From Cutibacterium namnetense (GTDB taxonomy: Bacteria > Actinomycetota > Actinomycetes > Propionibacteriales > Propionibacteriaceae): a stretch of DNA of 64,000 bases. The position numbers and the translations under genes were made by a program. The DNA lies in NCBI RefSeq assembly GCF_001642025.1, contig NZ_LWHO01000001.1, positions 530,573 to 594,572 of the forward strand. The letters run 5' to 3'. Under the pieces are notes generated by a model, which was given only the letters and a program-made list of their open reading frames with translations, made no database searches and was not told the origin of the DNA. Positions 44,364 through 52,657 of this stretch are shown piece by piece (position 1 is the first letter of the stretch; every line of letters begins with the position of its first letter).

Positions 44364-45875
44364 GTGCCTAGCAACACCGCATCAGCAAGATTCGATAATT
44401 GGTTCCATTTGACAGAGCGTGGCTCGACGAGGTCACGCGAGGTTCGCGGCGGCATCGTCACCTTCTTCACGATGGCCTACATCCTGGCCCTCAATCCGCT
44501 CATCATCGGTACTGCGGCGGATAAGAATGGCAAGCTTCTCAATGGAGCTCCGAAATTCCTCGACGCCGCCGGCACCAGCCTCAATACCGCTGGTATTGAC
44601 GACAACAAAGTCATGGTAATGGCGGTGACTGCTCTCGTAGCAGCCGTCATGACGATTGCCATGGGCATCTGGGGACGATTCCCGATGGGTATCGCAACAG
44701 GCCTGGGCATTAACTCCCTGCTTGCCTACGTCGTGGCCCCGACGATGACGTGGTCTCAGGCTATGGGCTTGGTTGTCTGGGAGGGCATCCTCGTCCTGGT
44801 GTTCGTCCTCACTGGTGTCCGGGAAATGATTTTCCGGGCCGTCCCGAATTCCTTGCGGTCAGCGATCAGCGTCGGAATTGGTCTGTTCATCGCTTTTGTG
44901 GGATTTGTGGATTCCGGCGTGATACGCCGCGGGGTGGGTACCCCTGTCACCCTCGGAGTAGGCGGCAACTTGGAGGGGTGGCCAATCTTGCTGTGCCTGT
45001 TCGGCTTCCTGCTGCTGGTGGTGTTGCATCAGCGTCACGTCAGGGGATCCATGCTTATCGCGATCATTGGCACGTCGCTGCTGGGTGTAGTCATTGAGGC
45101 CGTGGGAAAGATTGGCGCGCAAAGTGACAAGAACCCCACTGGCTGGACCCTCAATGTGCCCCGTCTGCCTGGAGCTACGGATTTCCGCTGGCCCGACCTG
45201 GGCCTGCTCGGTCATGTCGATCTCTTTGGTGGGTTCCTTGCCGACGGGCACTTCCGTATTGGTGTCTTTTTGGGCACCTTGCTGGTGGTCTTCTCCCTCA
45301 TGCTCGCCGACTTCTTCGACACCATTGGGACGGTTGTAGCAATCGGAGACGAGGCCGGGATTCTTGATGAGACCGGCAATCCTGAGCACCTCAGGGGAAT
45401 CCTCGTCGTTGACGCGTTGGCCGCAGTAGCCGGCGGCCTTGGCTCGGCGTCGTCGGCAACGGGTTACGTTGAGTCGGCGGCCGGTGTGGGAGAAGGAGCC
45501 CGTACCGGGATCGCCTCCATCGTAACCGGACTGGGATTCCTGCTGGCGATGTTCCTGTCGCCGATTGTCTCGATCATTCCGTCTGAGGCAGCCGCGCCGG
45601 TGCTCGTTTTCGTTGGATTCCTCATGATGACTCAGGTTACGCACATTGACTGGAAACACGTCGAGGAAGGCTTGCCGGCCTTTCTGGGCATGGTGTTGAT
45701 GCCGTTCTCCTACTCGATCACTACGGGTATCGGAGCTGGCCTCATCATGTTCTGCATCACTAAGGCCATCGCGGGCAAGGCTCGCAACGTGCATCCGCTA
45801 CTGTGGGTCGTTGGCCTCCTCTTCGTGGTGTACTTCAGCCAGTCTCTCCTCATGAAGCTGTTTGGCCAGCTCTGA
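44364..45875 (+). CDS. NCS2-type purine permease (AzgA-like)
   Basis: A 503-residue membrane transporter of the nucleobase:cation symporter-2 superfamily, hypoxanthine/guanine/adenine (AzgA) branch. TFFTMAYILALNPLIIGTA near residue 33 and GMGIWGRFP-like region near 108 fit the family, as do the helix-10 segment LVVFSLMLADFFDTIGTVV near 310 and AVAGGLGSASSATGYVESAAG near 355. GTG start at 44364. Its end overlaps the convergent uncharacterised gene by 26 bases. Confidence 0.92.
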   Translation: MPSNTASARFDNWFHLTERGSTRSREVRGGIVTFFTMAYILALNPLIIGTAADKNGKLLNGAPKFLDAAGTSLNTAGIDDNKVMVMAVTALVAAVMTIAMGIWGRFPMGIATGLGINSLLAYVVAPTMTWSQAMGLVVWEGILVLVFVLTGVREMIFRAVPNSLRSAISVGIGLFIAFVGFVDSGVIRRGVGTPVTLGVGGNLEGWPILLCLFGFLLLVVLHQRHVRGSMLIAIIGTSLLGVVIEAVGKIGAQSDKNPTGWTLNVPRLPGATDFRWPDLGLLGHVDLFGGFLADGHFRIGVFLGTLLVVFSLMLADFFDTIGTVVAIGDEAGILDETGNPEHLRGILVVDALAAVAGGLGSASSATGYVESAAGVGEGARTGIASIVTGLGFLLAMFLSPIVSIIPSEAAAPVLVFVGFLMMTQVTHIDWKHVEEGLPAFLGMVLMPFSYSITTGIGAGLIMFCITKAIAGKARNVHPLLWVVGLLFVVYFSQSLLMKLFGQL

Positions 45876-46605
45876 GACCAGTGAGGTGGATGTCTTTGAC
45901 GGTGTCCGGCTGCCAGACTACTAAGAGGTCTGGTGTCGGGCGGCCCAGGTCGACGGCGAGGTGGCTCCAGCCCGGATATGAGTTGAGGAACTTCAATACG
46001 GCGTCAGCCTCACCTCGCCGTGCCGTCGGCACTGTGCCGATGATCTTCGACAGCTCAACCCAGGTGGCCAGTGTTTGCCCGGTGCCGGCGTAACCGATTT
46101 TCATGCCGGGTGCTGGGCGTAGTGGAAGCTGTGGGTCCTCACCCATGAGTTGTTTCAACGAGTAGGTGCTTGGTAATCCGGCGGCTGCCAGATCACAATC
46201 CAGCTCCTCGGAGCGTGCCACCGTCATGGGGATTTCGGTCCACCCCCACGATAGATGGGTAAGCCATTCATTGACAAGCCGCCAGCACCGTGCCAACCGA
46301 TCGGATTCGATATAGCGTCCCCTAACGAGGTCTTCGACATCGTTAGGGGTCGGCCATCCGGTTGGCAGCATTGGACCTTCAACATTGGGCTTGTAGAGCG
46401 GGTGGAACGGGCTGCGCCACCTCGACCGGCGATGATGGTGAACGGGCACGCTGAAACGAGCCTCGGTCCACTTACGCAGTTTCTTGGCGAGACCCTCGTC
46501 GGCCTCGAATATGTCGCGAACTTCGTCGATCGCGATGGCGTTGAGTCTTAACCCACCCATAGCGACAGGGTATAAGACAGCGGGCTGACATAAGGTGTCG
46601 TCCAT
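45850..46605 (-). CDS. Uncharacterised protein
   Basis: A 251-residue soluble protein, acidic to neutral and rich in Trp and Arg, with no motif I recognise. GGLRLNAIAIDEVRDIFEAD near residue 17 and PTPDLLVVWQPDTVKDIHL near the end look like ordered segments. The ATG at 46605 is chosen because GGGAG lies eight bases upstream; a later ATG at 46560 lacks such a site. Its start codon shares the CATG tetranucleotide with a divergent 27-codon plus-strand ORF. The 3' end runs 26 bases into the permease gene. Confidence 0.65.
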   Translation of the reverse strand: MDDTLCQPAVLYPVAMGGLRLNAIAIDEVRDIFEADEGLAKKLRKWTEARFSVPVHHHRRSRWRSPFHPLYKPNVEGPMLPTGWPTPNDVEDLVRGRYIESDRLARCWRLVNEWLTHLSWGWTEIPMTVARSEELDCDLAAAGLPSTYSLKQLMGEDPQLPLRPAPGMKIGYAGTGQTLATWVELSKIIGTVPTARRGEADAVLKFLNSYPGWSHLAVDLGRPTPDLLVVWQPDTVKDIHLTGLRAGQTAS

Positions 46606-46687
46606 GAATCCACGCTCCCGGCAGCACATCATTAGCGGGGTTCTCATCGTCCTCGTACTTCTCGTTGTGCTGGGCTCCCTGCTGTAA
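46604..46687 (+). CDS. Candidate 27-residue single-span membrane micropeptide
   Basis: A short frame too small for standard calling. It begins MNPRSRQHIISG (basic N-terminus), then a purely hydrophobic stretch of about 15 residues (VLIVLVLLVVLGSLL) to the stop TAA. AAGGTG lies six bases before the ATG. Positive-inside charge and one membrane span are visible. It sits 14 bases before the next plus-strand gene, so it could be the first gene of that unit. Chance is possible at this length; the ribosome-binding site and composition argue for it. Confidence 0.45.
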   Translation: MNPRSRQHIISGVLIVLVLLVVLGSLL

Positions 46688-46701
46688 TAGGTCGGCCTCG
46701 C

Positions 46702-47709
46702 ATGGCAGGATGTGTCAATGTGAGCCAACGATTTCGGACCCGACGTCGCGCTTGCCGAAGTGCGACTGCGTTGCTAGCACTCGGATGCGCTTGGGGGCTA
46801 TCGGTCGGCCCTGCTGCAGCTGCCGGCTTCACCGTCAACACGAATAGAAAGCTCGGCAAACCCGTCGGTATGGCTGCCGACCTTAATAATGACTGGTACT
46901 GGATCACCGACGGTTCCTCGTCGACGGTTCGCTCTCTGCTTGCTGTCGATAAGTCAGGCAAAGAGGCTCACCGGGTGACATGGGAGCCAGCCTTCCACGA
47001 CGTCGAGGCGTTGTCGTGGGCTCATGGGGTGTTGTACGTTGCTGACATTGGCGACAAAAAAGCTCAACGTCATGGCATTCGGGTAATGTCGCCCACCTCA
47101 ACGGCAGCTAAGCATTCCACCTATTACGAGTGGATGTTCACTTATCCGGACGGTGCTCACGACGCCAAAGCGTTGTCCGTCAGCCCCAAAGGGAATTTTT
47201 ACATCATCACCGACGGCCCGCACCCTGCGATTTACCGGGGCGGCCCCCAGGTGAGTCGCACGGAGTCGAACCCGCTAGAAAAGGTAGCGGATGCGCCCGC
47301 CGGGGTAAAAGATGCCACATTCCTACCAGACGGGTCACGATTGGCCATACTCACCGACCATGAGGTGCGCATCGTTGACGCTTACTCCTGGAAGACGCTT
47401 GCCAATGCGGCCTTTTCCGGGGGGCAGGCCATCACGACAGACACCACTCAAAAAGGTCTGGAGATTGCGACCTCAGGCAACAAGGTGCGGGGGATCAAAT
47501 TCCCGACAACCTTGACCTCGATCACGCCGACTCGGTCACCTTCTCCGAAAGCCACGGCGGGAGCCACCCAGGCCAGCGGCAAGCCGACATCCAAGGCGCG
47601 ATCAGGAACTTTTATCGCGGTCATGGGGGCGGTCATAGTGGCGTTGTGTGCCGGCGTCGTTACCTTCTTCCACGGGCGTTCCCGGGACACCACTTGGCGG
47701 CACCGTTAG
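46702..47709 (+). CDS. Exported membrane-anchored protein, probable beta-propeller
   Basis: A 335-residue protein. After a basic leader, a signal segment (ATALLALGCAWGLSVGPAAA) ends near residue 41. The mature part has propeller-like repeats (ADLNNDWYWITDGSSSTVRS; SWAHGVLYVADIGDKK; SVSPKGNFYIITDGPH; LPDGSRLAILTDHEVRIVD). A Ser/Thr/Pro-rich linker (about 262-295) leads to a C-terminal membrane span (TFIAVMGAVIVALCAGVVTF) with a short basic tail. The likely form is an extracellular propeller on a stalk. ATG 46702 or GTG 46720 could start it. Function unknown. Confidence 0.75.
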   Translation: MAGCVNVSQRFRTRRRACRSATALLALGCAWGLSVGPAAAAGFTVNTNRKLGKPVGMAADLNNDWYWITDGSSSTVRSLLAVDKSGKEAHRVTWEPAFHDVEALSWAHGVLYVADIGDKKAQRHGIRVMSPTSTAAKHSTYYEWMFTYPDGAHDAKALSVSPKGNFYIITDGPHPAIYRGGPQVSRTESNPLEKVADAPAGVKDATFLPDGSRLAILTDHEVRIVDAYSWKTLANAAFSGGQAITTDTTQKGLEIATSGNKVRGIKFPTTLTSITPTRSPSPKATAGATQASGKPTSKARSGTFIAVMGAVIVALCAGVVTFFHGRSRDTTWRHR

Positions 47710-48824
47710 TCGCGGTTGTCTAATAACCAGTCCAGGCATGCCGTCAGAGCTTCGACGTCGCTCGGCTCAATCGAGCTGAAAGTTGCGACTCGGATCTGAT
47801 TGCGCCCTAATTTGCGGTAAGGCTCGATATCGAGGATGCCGTTGTCTCGGGCACGGCTGCATAGCTGTACGGCGTCGACGGACTTGTCGATATCGATCGT
47901 CACAACAACCGGGCTGCGCAGCACCGGATCAGTGACGAACGGGGTCGTCAGAGGGTTGTCCTCGGCCCAGCGGTAGAGAATTCCTGACGTTGACGCGGTG
48001 CGTAATGCAGCCCACGCCATACCGCCTTGATCAAGTAGCCAACGGCATTGCGCCTCGAGCATGACGAGGGTGGCCAAGGCTGGAGTGTTAAGCGTCTGAT
48101 CTGCTCGCGAGTTCGTCACGGCCAGACTCATATCGAGCATCTGGGGCACCCAGCGGGCCGATGAGGTCACTCTGTTCGAGCGTTCGATCGCGGCGGGTGA
48201 CAGGAACGCAAGCCACAATCCACCATCCGAGGACAGGTTCTTCTGTGGGGAAAAGTAGTAGGCGTCAACGGTTGACATATCCGCCGCGACGCCGCCGGCG
48301 GCCGAGGTGGCGTCAACGAGAGTGAGGGAGTCGTCGTCAATGTCATCAGGTCGCCGAACTGGGGCGACGACGCCGGTGGAGGTCTCGTTATGAGCCCATG
48401 CGTAGGTGTCGACGCCGCTGACGGCCTTTGGCAGGGCAAGCTCGCCGGGTTCGGCTCGGAATACGGCGGGGTCAGCAAGGAAAGGGGCACGCTGCAGAGC
48501 CGAGGAGAATTTTCGCGTGAATTCGCCATAGACGCCGGTGGCAGCTCGTTTTTCCACGAGGGAGGCGGTCGCCATATCCCAGAAAAGAGTGGCGCCACCG
48601 TTGCCGAGTGCCACCTCATAGCCGGCTGGCAGATTATACAGTTCGGTCAATTCTTCACGGATCGCCGCAACCACATGACGGACCGGTGGTTGGCGATGGG
48701 AGATGCCCATCACTGATCCCGGTTCGGACAGACTGGCCAGCACTTCCCGCCGGATCCGAGACGGGCCGCAGCCGAATCGAGGGTCGGAAGGCAAAAGGTC
48801 ACGGGGAATCCTCGACTGAGCCAT
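47706..48824 (-). CDS. serC: Phosphoserine aminotransferase
   Basis: Makes 3-phosphoserine from 3-phosphohydroxypyruvate in serine synthesis; in some bacteria it also serves pyridoxal phosphate synthesis. The 372-residue PLP enzyme of the actinobacterial SerC type has FGCGPSRIRREVL near 16, AWAHNETSTGVVAPV near 140, VDATSAAGGVAAD near 168, and the PLP lysine in YFSPQKNLSSDGG near 192. The ATG at 48824 is preferred because AAGGATC lies upstream; the open frame to 48914 extends into the divergent nagA leader. Converges on the propeller gene with a four-base overlap. Confidence 0.94.
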   Translation of the reverse strand: MAQSRIPRDLLPSDPRFGCGPSRIRREVLASLSEPGSVMGISHRQPPVRHVVAAIREELTELYNLPAGYEVALGNGGATLFWDMATASLVEKRAATGVYGEFTRKFSSALQRAPFLADPAVFRAEPGELALPKAVSGVDTYAWAHNETSTGVVAPVRRPDDIDDDSLTLVDATSAAGGVAADMSTVDAYYFSPQKNLSSDGGLWLAFLSPAAIERSNRVTSSARWVPQMLDMSLAVTNSRADQTLNTPALATLVMLEAQCRWLLDQGGMAWAALRTASTSGILYRWAEDNPLTTPFVTDPVLRSPVVVTIDIDKSVDAVQLCSRARDNGILDIEPYRKLGRNQIRVATFSSIEPSDVEALTACLDWLLDNRD

Positions 48825-48916
48825 GATCCGATCCTTGCAGATCATGGCGGGCATAGCGGCGGTGTTCACGCTGTGATCGTGTGGCAGGATGAAGGAAACT
48901 CGGTTAGGAGGCATTG

Positions 48917-50047
48917 ATGATCACCCGCATTGCTTCTCAGCACGTCGTCGATCGTGATGGCAGTGATTCACCAGCGACTATCACCGTCGAAGCTGGACGC
49001 ATTAGCCACGTCAGCGAGGGCATTGATCCGAAGGCCGAACTCGTTGACGAGTGGGTCTTGCCCGGATATGTCGACACTCATTGTCACGGTGGGGCTGGTG
49101 CTGACTTCACCGATCCTGACCGTGAGGTCGCTCTACGAGCCGTCCGCTACCATCGCAGCCAGGGATCGACAACTCTGTTCGCATCGACGGTGACTGCAGC
49201 ACTTGACGATGTCGTCACGCAGATTGGGCGGCTTCGCCAGCTCGTCGACCTTGACGAGATCGCCGGCATCCACTTGGAGGGGCCGTTCCTCGCTGAGTCG
49301 CGGAAGGGGGCCCATGCCGTTGAGCTGCTGTGTGACCCAGATCCGGTGTCCGTGGATCGTCTCATCGCGGCTGGCAGTTCGGCTCTCAAGATGGTGACTA
49401 TTGCGCCAGAACGCACGCACGGCTTGGAGGCGGTGGCTACCTTCAGTAACGCGGGAGTACACGCTGCTATCGGTCATACCGAATGTGACAACACCACGGC
49501 TAGCGCCGCAGTCGACGCTGGAGCAGACGTCATCACCCATCTGTTCAATGCGATGCCATCCATCCATCACCGAAGGCCCGGTCCGGTGCCGCCGATGCTC
49601 ACTGATCCGCGCGTGGTTTGCGAGCTCATTTGCGATGGGGTGCATCTGGCCCCAGACGTCATTCGGATGGCGGTGTCGACTGCCGGCCCGAAGCGTATTG
49701 CCCTGGTGACCGATGCCATGAGCGCGACCGGTCAGCCCGACGGCGACTACATCCTGGGCCAGCTGCCAGTGAAAGTTGTGGATGGAAGAGCCCGTTTGCT
49801 GGCCGCTGACGGTTCGCTGGGAGCGATAGCCGGATCGACTCTCACGATGGGGCGAGCGGTCGAGTTCGTCACTTCCGTCGTGGGTATCCCGTTGGGGCAG
49901 GTTGCCGTGATGGCGGCCACAACACCGGCCAAACTCCACGGTTTGGACGAGGTTGGCGTCATCGAGGAGGGCCACTGGGCTGACCTGTGTCTCACTGACG
50001 CGAAGGGTCACCTGGTACGCGTTATTCACCGTGGTGAGGCCGTCTGA
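48917..50047 (+). CDS. nagA: N-acetylglucosamine-6-phosphate deacetylase
   Basis: Removes acetate from N-acetylglucosamine-6-phosphate, giving the substrate of NagB (41929-42714). The 376-residue amidohydrolase has the metal-site motifs VDTHCHGGAGADFTD near residue 54, IHLEGPFLAESRKGAH near 118, AIGHTECDNTTASA near 188, THLFNAMPSIHHR near 208 and LVTDAMSATGQPDG near 260. TTAGGAGG lies five bases before the ATG at 48917. The gene is divergent from serC, with 92 bases between starts. Confidence 0.95.
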   Translation: MITRIASQHVVDRDGSDSPATITVEAGRISHVSEGIDPKAELVDEWVLPGYVDTHCHGGAGADFTDPDREVALRAVRYHRSQGSTTLFASTVTAALDDVVTQIGRLRQLVDLDEIAGIHLEGPFLAESRKGAHAVELLCDPDPVSVDRLIAAGSSALKMVTIAPERTHGLEAVATFSNAGVHAAIGHTECDNTTASAAVDAGADVITHLFNAMPSIHHRRPGPVPPMLTDPRVVCELICDGVHLAPDVIRMAVSTAGPKRIALVTDAMSATGQPDGDYILGQLPVKVVDGRARLLAADGSLGAIAGSTLTMGRAVEFVTSVVGIPLGQVAVMAATTPAKLHGLDEVGVIEEGHWADLCLTDAKGHLVRVIHRGEAV

Positions 50048-50133
50048 GGGCCACTACGGGTGATTGAGCACTAAACTTCTTGTGAAGAGGGTCGCTCGGG
50101 CGTGAGCAGTGGCGCCCGAAAATTTGTTGATAG

Positions 50134-50146
50134 TTAGCTTGTCTAA
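50134..50146. promoter_or_regulatory. Possible DtxR-type operator upstream of the metal regulator
   Basis: TTAG-CTTGT-CTAA is a palindrome whose half-sites match the TTAG/CTAA ends of DtxR/IdeR operators, although the full 19-base consensus is only partly kept. It lies 55 bases before the regulator's start, so autoregulation is plausible. Confidence 0.4.
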
Positions 50147-50200
50147 TAGGCAGGCGGCTAGCGTCGCCCCTCGGCTGTGAGGGCGGGGAAGAGGTGGACC

Positions 50201-50899
50201 GTGAGCAGTGAGCTCGTCGACACGACAGAGATGTATCTGCGGACTTTCTACGAGTTACTCGAGGAGGGTGTCGAGCTGCGTCGGGCCCGTATTGTTGAGC
50301 GACTGCACCAGTCCGGTCCGACCGTCTCCCAGACGGTGGCTCGTATGGAGCGTGACGGCCTCGTGGTCGTCCAGCCTGATCGCTCCATCTCGCTGACCCA
50401 GGAAGGCCACGACGTGGCCCAGACCGTTATGCGTAAGCATCGTCTGGCCGAGTGTCTGCTTACTCAGGTTATTGGTCTTCGTCCCGATCTGGTGCATGAT
50501 GAGGCTTGCCGGTGGGAGCACGTCATCTCCGGTGAGGTTGAGAAACGTCTTACCGGGCTCCTCGACGATCCTGATGTTTCCCCGTACGGCTGTCCACTGC
50601 CGCCGGAGCAAACAGCGTGTCGTCCGGATGGTTCCGCCCGCTTTCGTGACGATTCCCAGCCCCTAGACGAGGTCATTGCCGAGGCTGGCTGCCCGGTTAG
50701 CGTGACCGTCATCCGATTGTCGGAGTTCTTCCAAGCTACCGAGGGCAATCTTGCGGACGTCTACGCTGCTGGCCTGTTACCGGGTAAGAGCGTTGAGGTC
50801 GATGATGACGCCGACGGTATCCGTTTGACGGGCCCCGACGGTTCTGTGGTCATCGATCCGGAGATCCTCTCGGGTCTGTTCGTCGTCCAAAATTCTTGA
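50201..50899 (+). CDS. DtxR-family metal-dependent transcriptional regulator
   Basis: A 232-residue iron- or manganese-dependent regulator. Residues about 1-65 form the winged helix (VERLHQSGPTVSQTVARMER recognition region); then follow the dimerisation domain and a C-terminal SH3-like domain. The metal ligands known from DtxR are all present: Met in TTEMYLRT, His and Glu in KHRLAECLL, and His, Cys, Glu and His in VHDEACRWEHV. Fe2+ and Mn2+ types cannot be separated by this. The GTG at 50201 has GAGGTGG upstream and gives the family's usual start. The next gene overlaps its stop. Confidence 0.93.
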   Translation: MSSELVDTTEMYLRTFYELLEEGVELRRARIVERLHQSGPTVSQTVARMERDGLVVVQPDRSISLTQEGHDVAQTVMRKHRLAECLLTQVIGLRPDLVHDEACRWEHVISGEVEKRLTGLLDDPDVSPYGCPLPPEQTACRPDGSARFRDDSQPLDEVIAEAGCPVSVTVIRLSEFFQATEGNLADVYAAGLLPGKSVEVDDDADGIRLTGPDGSVVIDPEILSGLFVVQNS

Positions 50900-50919
50900 G
50901 CTGCGGTGACCTTGTCGCG

Positions 50920-51999
50920 ATGAGTGTGCCTCAAATCCTGGGGCCCAGTCAGTTGCTGGCCCCGGACCAGATTGCCACCCTCTGTGAATCGGGCTGGTAT
51001 GACACCGCCGATTCCATGTTGAGGATGGCGCACGCAGCTGAGTCTGATAATCCTCACCTGGTGCAGGCTGCGGCCGTGACGGCGGCAGCTCGCCGGGTCT
51101 TGGCTCTGGACGCCGAGGACTTTCAGGAAATCGGTGACGCTTTGCCCGCTGACCTGAGATCGCGCCTTGTTGACTCTGGTTTTCCGCACCACCCACGGGC
51201 CGTAGCGAGGGGAGCACTTGGGAGTCTTTTCCCTCTGTATGAGCTCATGCTCGAGATCCTCGACATCCGGATGCATCGGGAGGAGCCTCAGCAGGTGGTT
51301 GTGACCTGCCACATCTTGGGCGAGTACTTGGTGCAGTTGGCCTGGCAGTCGGTCTTAGGTGATGGCGGGGATCCGCTCACCCTGCCTGACAAGGTAGGCG
51401 AGAAGTGGGGTGATGATGGTCAAGGCTGTGCTCACACCTCCGCTATGAATGCCACAGCCCGACGCAGCCTGCATGCTGCCCAGGGAGACGAGGAAGGTTA
51501 TACCTCGTACCTCGATAAGTTCCACTCCCGGCTGGGGGAGGCCCTCGGAGTGTGCGCGATGAATCATGCCACTATCGATGCCGGTGAGCGTCCCGATGTT
51601 GGTATCACCTGTCCTGACCCGTGCCAGTGGGTCTTAGCTGGAACTTGGGAGGAGCGCAGAGCCCTTGACGCTCGGGTGCGTCTGGCTCGGATTTATCAAG
51701 AGTCCGGCCTGGTCGCCCTGCGTCACCACGCTCCGGTAGGACACTTTTTCGGGGTGCCGTCGGGCAGCGAGATCGGCAATGCTTGGGTGACGACGTGGAA
51801 CAAACTCAATGAGCAGTGGGCTGACGGTTCCAACCCGATGCTCGACCCATCGGCCCCAGGGTATGGCGTTGACGCGCCTGACGAGGCACTGCCTGGCCTG
51901 TCCCGGGTGGTGTCGGTCATTGCAGCGCGGCCGATTCGAGCTGGCCGTTTGCTTCGGGATCTGGGAGACACCGCGATTGCCGAATTGAAGGCAGCTTGA
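50920..51999 (+). CDS. Uncharacterised protein linked to the DtxR regulator
   Basis: A 359-residue soluble protein without signal peptide or membrane span. Long helical-looking stretches are seen (LVQAAAVTAAARRVLALDAE; LGSLFPLYELMLEILDIRM), with a Cys pair in GITCPDPCQWVLAG near residue 230. No family recognised. Start uncertain: ATG 50920, or TTG 50896, which would give the four-base overlap with the regulator. Position suggests co-transcription with the metal regulator, so a metal-related role is possible but unsupported. Confidence 0.7.
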   Translation: MSVPQILGPSQLLAPDQIATLCESGWYDTADSMLRMAHAAESDNPHLVQAAAVTAAARRVLALDAEDFQEIGDALPADLRSRLVDSGFPHHPRAVARGALGSLFPLYELMLEILDIRMHREEPQQVVVTCHILGEYLVQLAWQSVLGDGGDPLTLPDKVGEKWGDDGQGCAHTSAMNATARRSLHAAQGDEEGYTSYLDKFHSRLGEALGVCAMNHATIDAGERPDVGITCPDPCQWVLAGTWEERRALDARVRLARIYQESGLVALRHHAPVGHFFGVPSGSEIGNAWVTTWNKLNEQWADGSNPMLDPSAPGYGVDAPDEALPGLSRVVSVIAARPIRAGRLLRDLGDTAIAELKAA

Positions 52000-52120
52000 C
52001 GCGGATCGCGTATTGGTGCATCGGGAATAGCCGGGCGCCTGATGCTGTTGGACGACATATGGGCCGAGGCGCCACGGCGTTGCGGTCGACTGAACCCAAG
52101 CAACTACCGGGAGGTACAAC

Positions 52121-52486
52121 GTGGCTACCGTCGCATTGACTAAGGACAATTTCTCCTCGACCATCGATTCCAATGATGTCGTCCTCATCGACTTCTGGGC
52201 CTCCTGGTGTGGGCCGTGCCAGCGGTTTTCACCGATCTATGAGGACGCTAGTGGGCGCCACTCTGACGTGACCTTCGCCAAGGTCGATACTGAGGACCAG
52301 CAGGAGCTGTCTGCCGGTCTGGAGATCACCTCCATACCAACGATCATGGCTTTCCGTGCCGGATACCTTGTCTTCCGCCAGTCTGGCTTGCTGCAAGGCC
52401 GTCAGCTCGATGAGCTTATTGAGAAGGTCAAGGGGATCGACGTCGAGGATCTCAAGAAGCAGGCTGCGGCCCAAAACCAGGGCTGA
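52121..52486 (+). CDS. trxA: Thioredoxin
   Basis: A 121-residue cytoplasmic thioredoxin. The active site WASWCGPCQR is near residue 31, the cis-proline segment is ITSIPTIMAF near 75, and the C-terminal helix ends in a short basic tail. GTG start with GGGAGG eight bases upstream. A weak terminator-like element (AAAACC/GGTTTT then T-run, 52473-52498) overlaps the stop codon. Confidence 0.95.
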   Translation: MATVALTKDNFSSTIDSNDVVLIDFWASWCGPCQRFSPIYEDASGRHSDVTFAKVDTEDQQELSAGLEITSIPTIMAFRAGYLVFRQSGLLQGRQLDELIEKVKGIDVEDLKKQAAAQNQG

Positions 52487-52498
52487 CACCGGTTTTTT
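52473..52498 (+). terminator. Weak intrinsic-terminator-like element at the end of trxA
   Basis: AAAACC (52473-52478) and GGTTTT (52491-52496) can pair around a 12-base loop that contains the trxA stop codon, followed by two more T residues (six in a row). The stem is short and AT-rich, so efficiency would be low. Confidence 0.4.
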
Positions 52499-52657
52499 CA
52501 TGCTCAGCTGAAACGCGAGGCTCAGGGCCGGCGGCGGGATGGTAGCGTCCTGCTGTCGGCCCGTCTTCCGTCATACCTCGTTGAGAGACGATGGAGCGGG
52601 TCGTGGTGCCGAGCGCATAGGTTCGCCGGCCAACCATGCCGTTCCTAGGAGCTGTCC

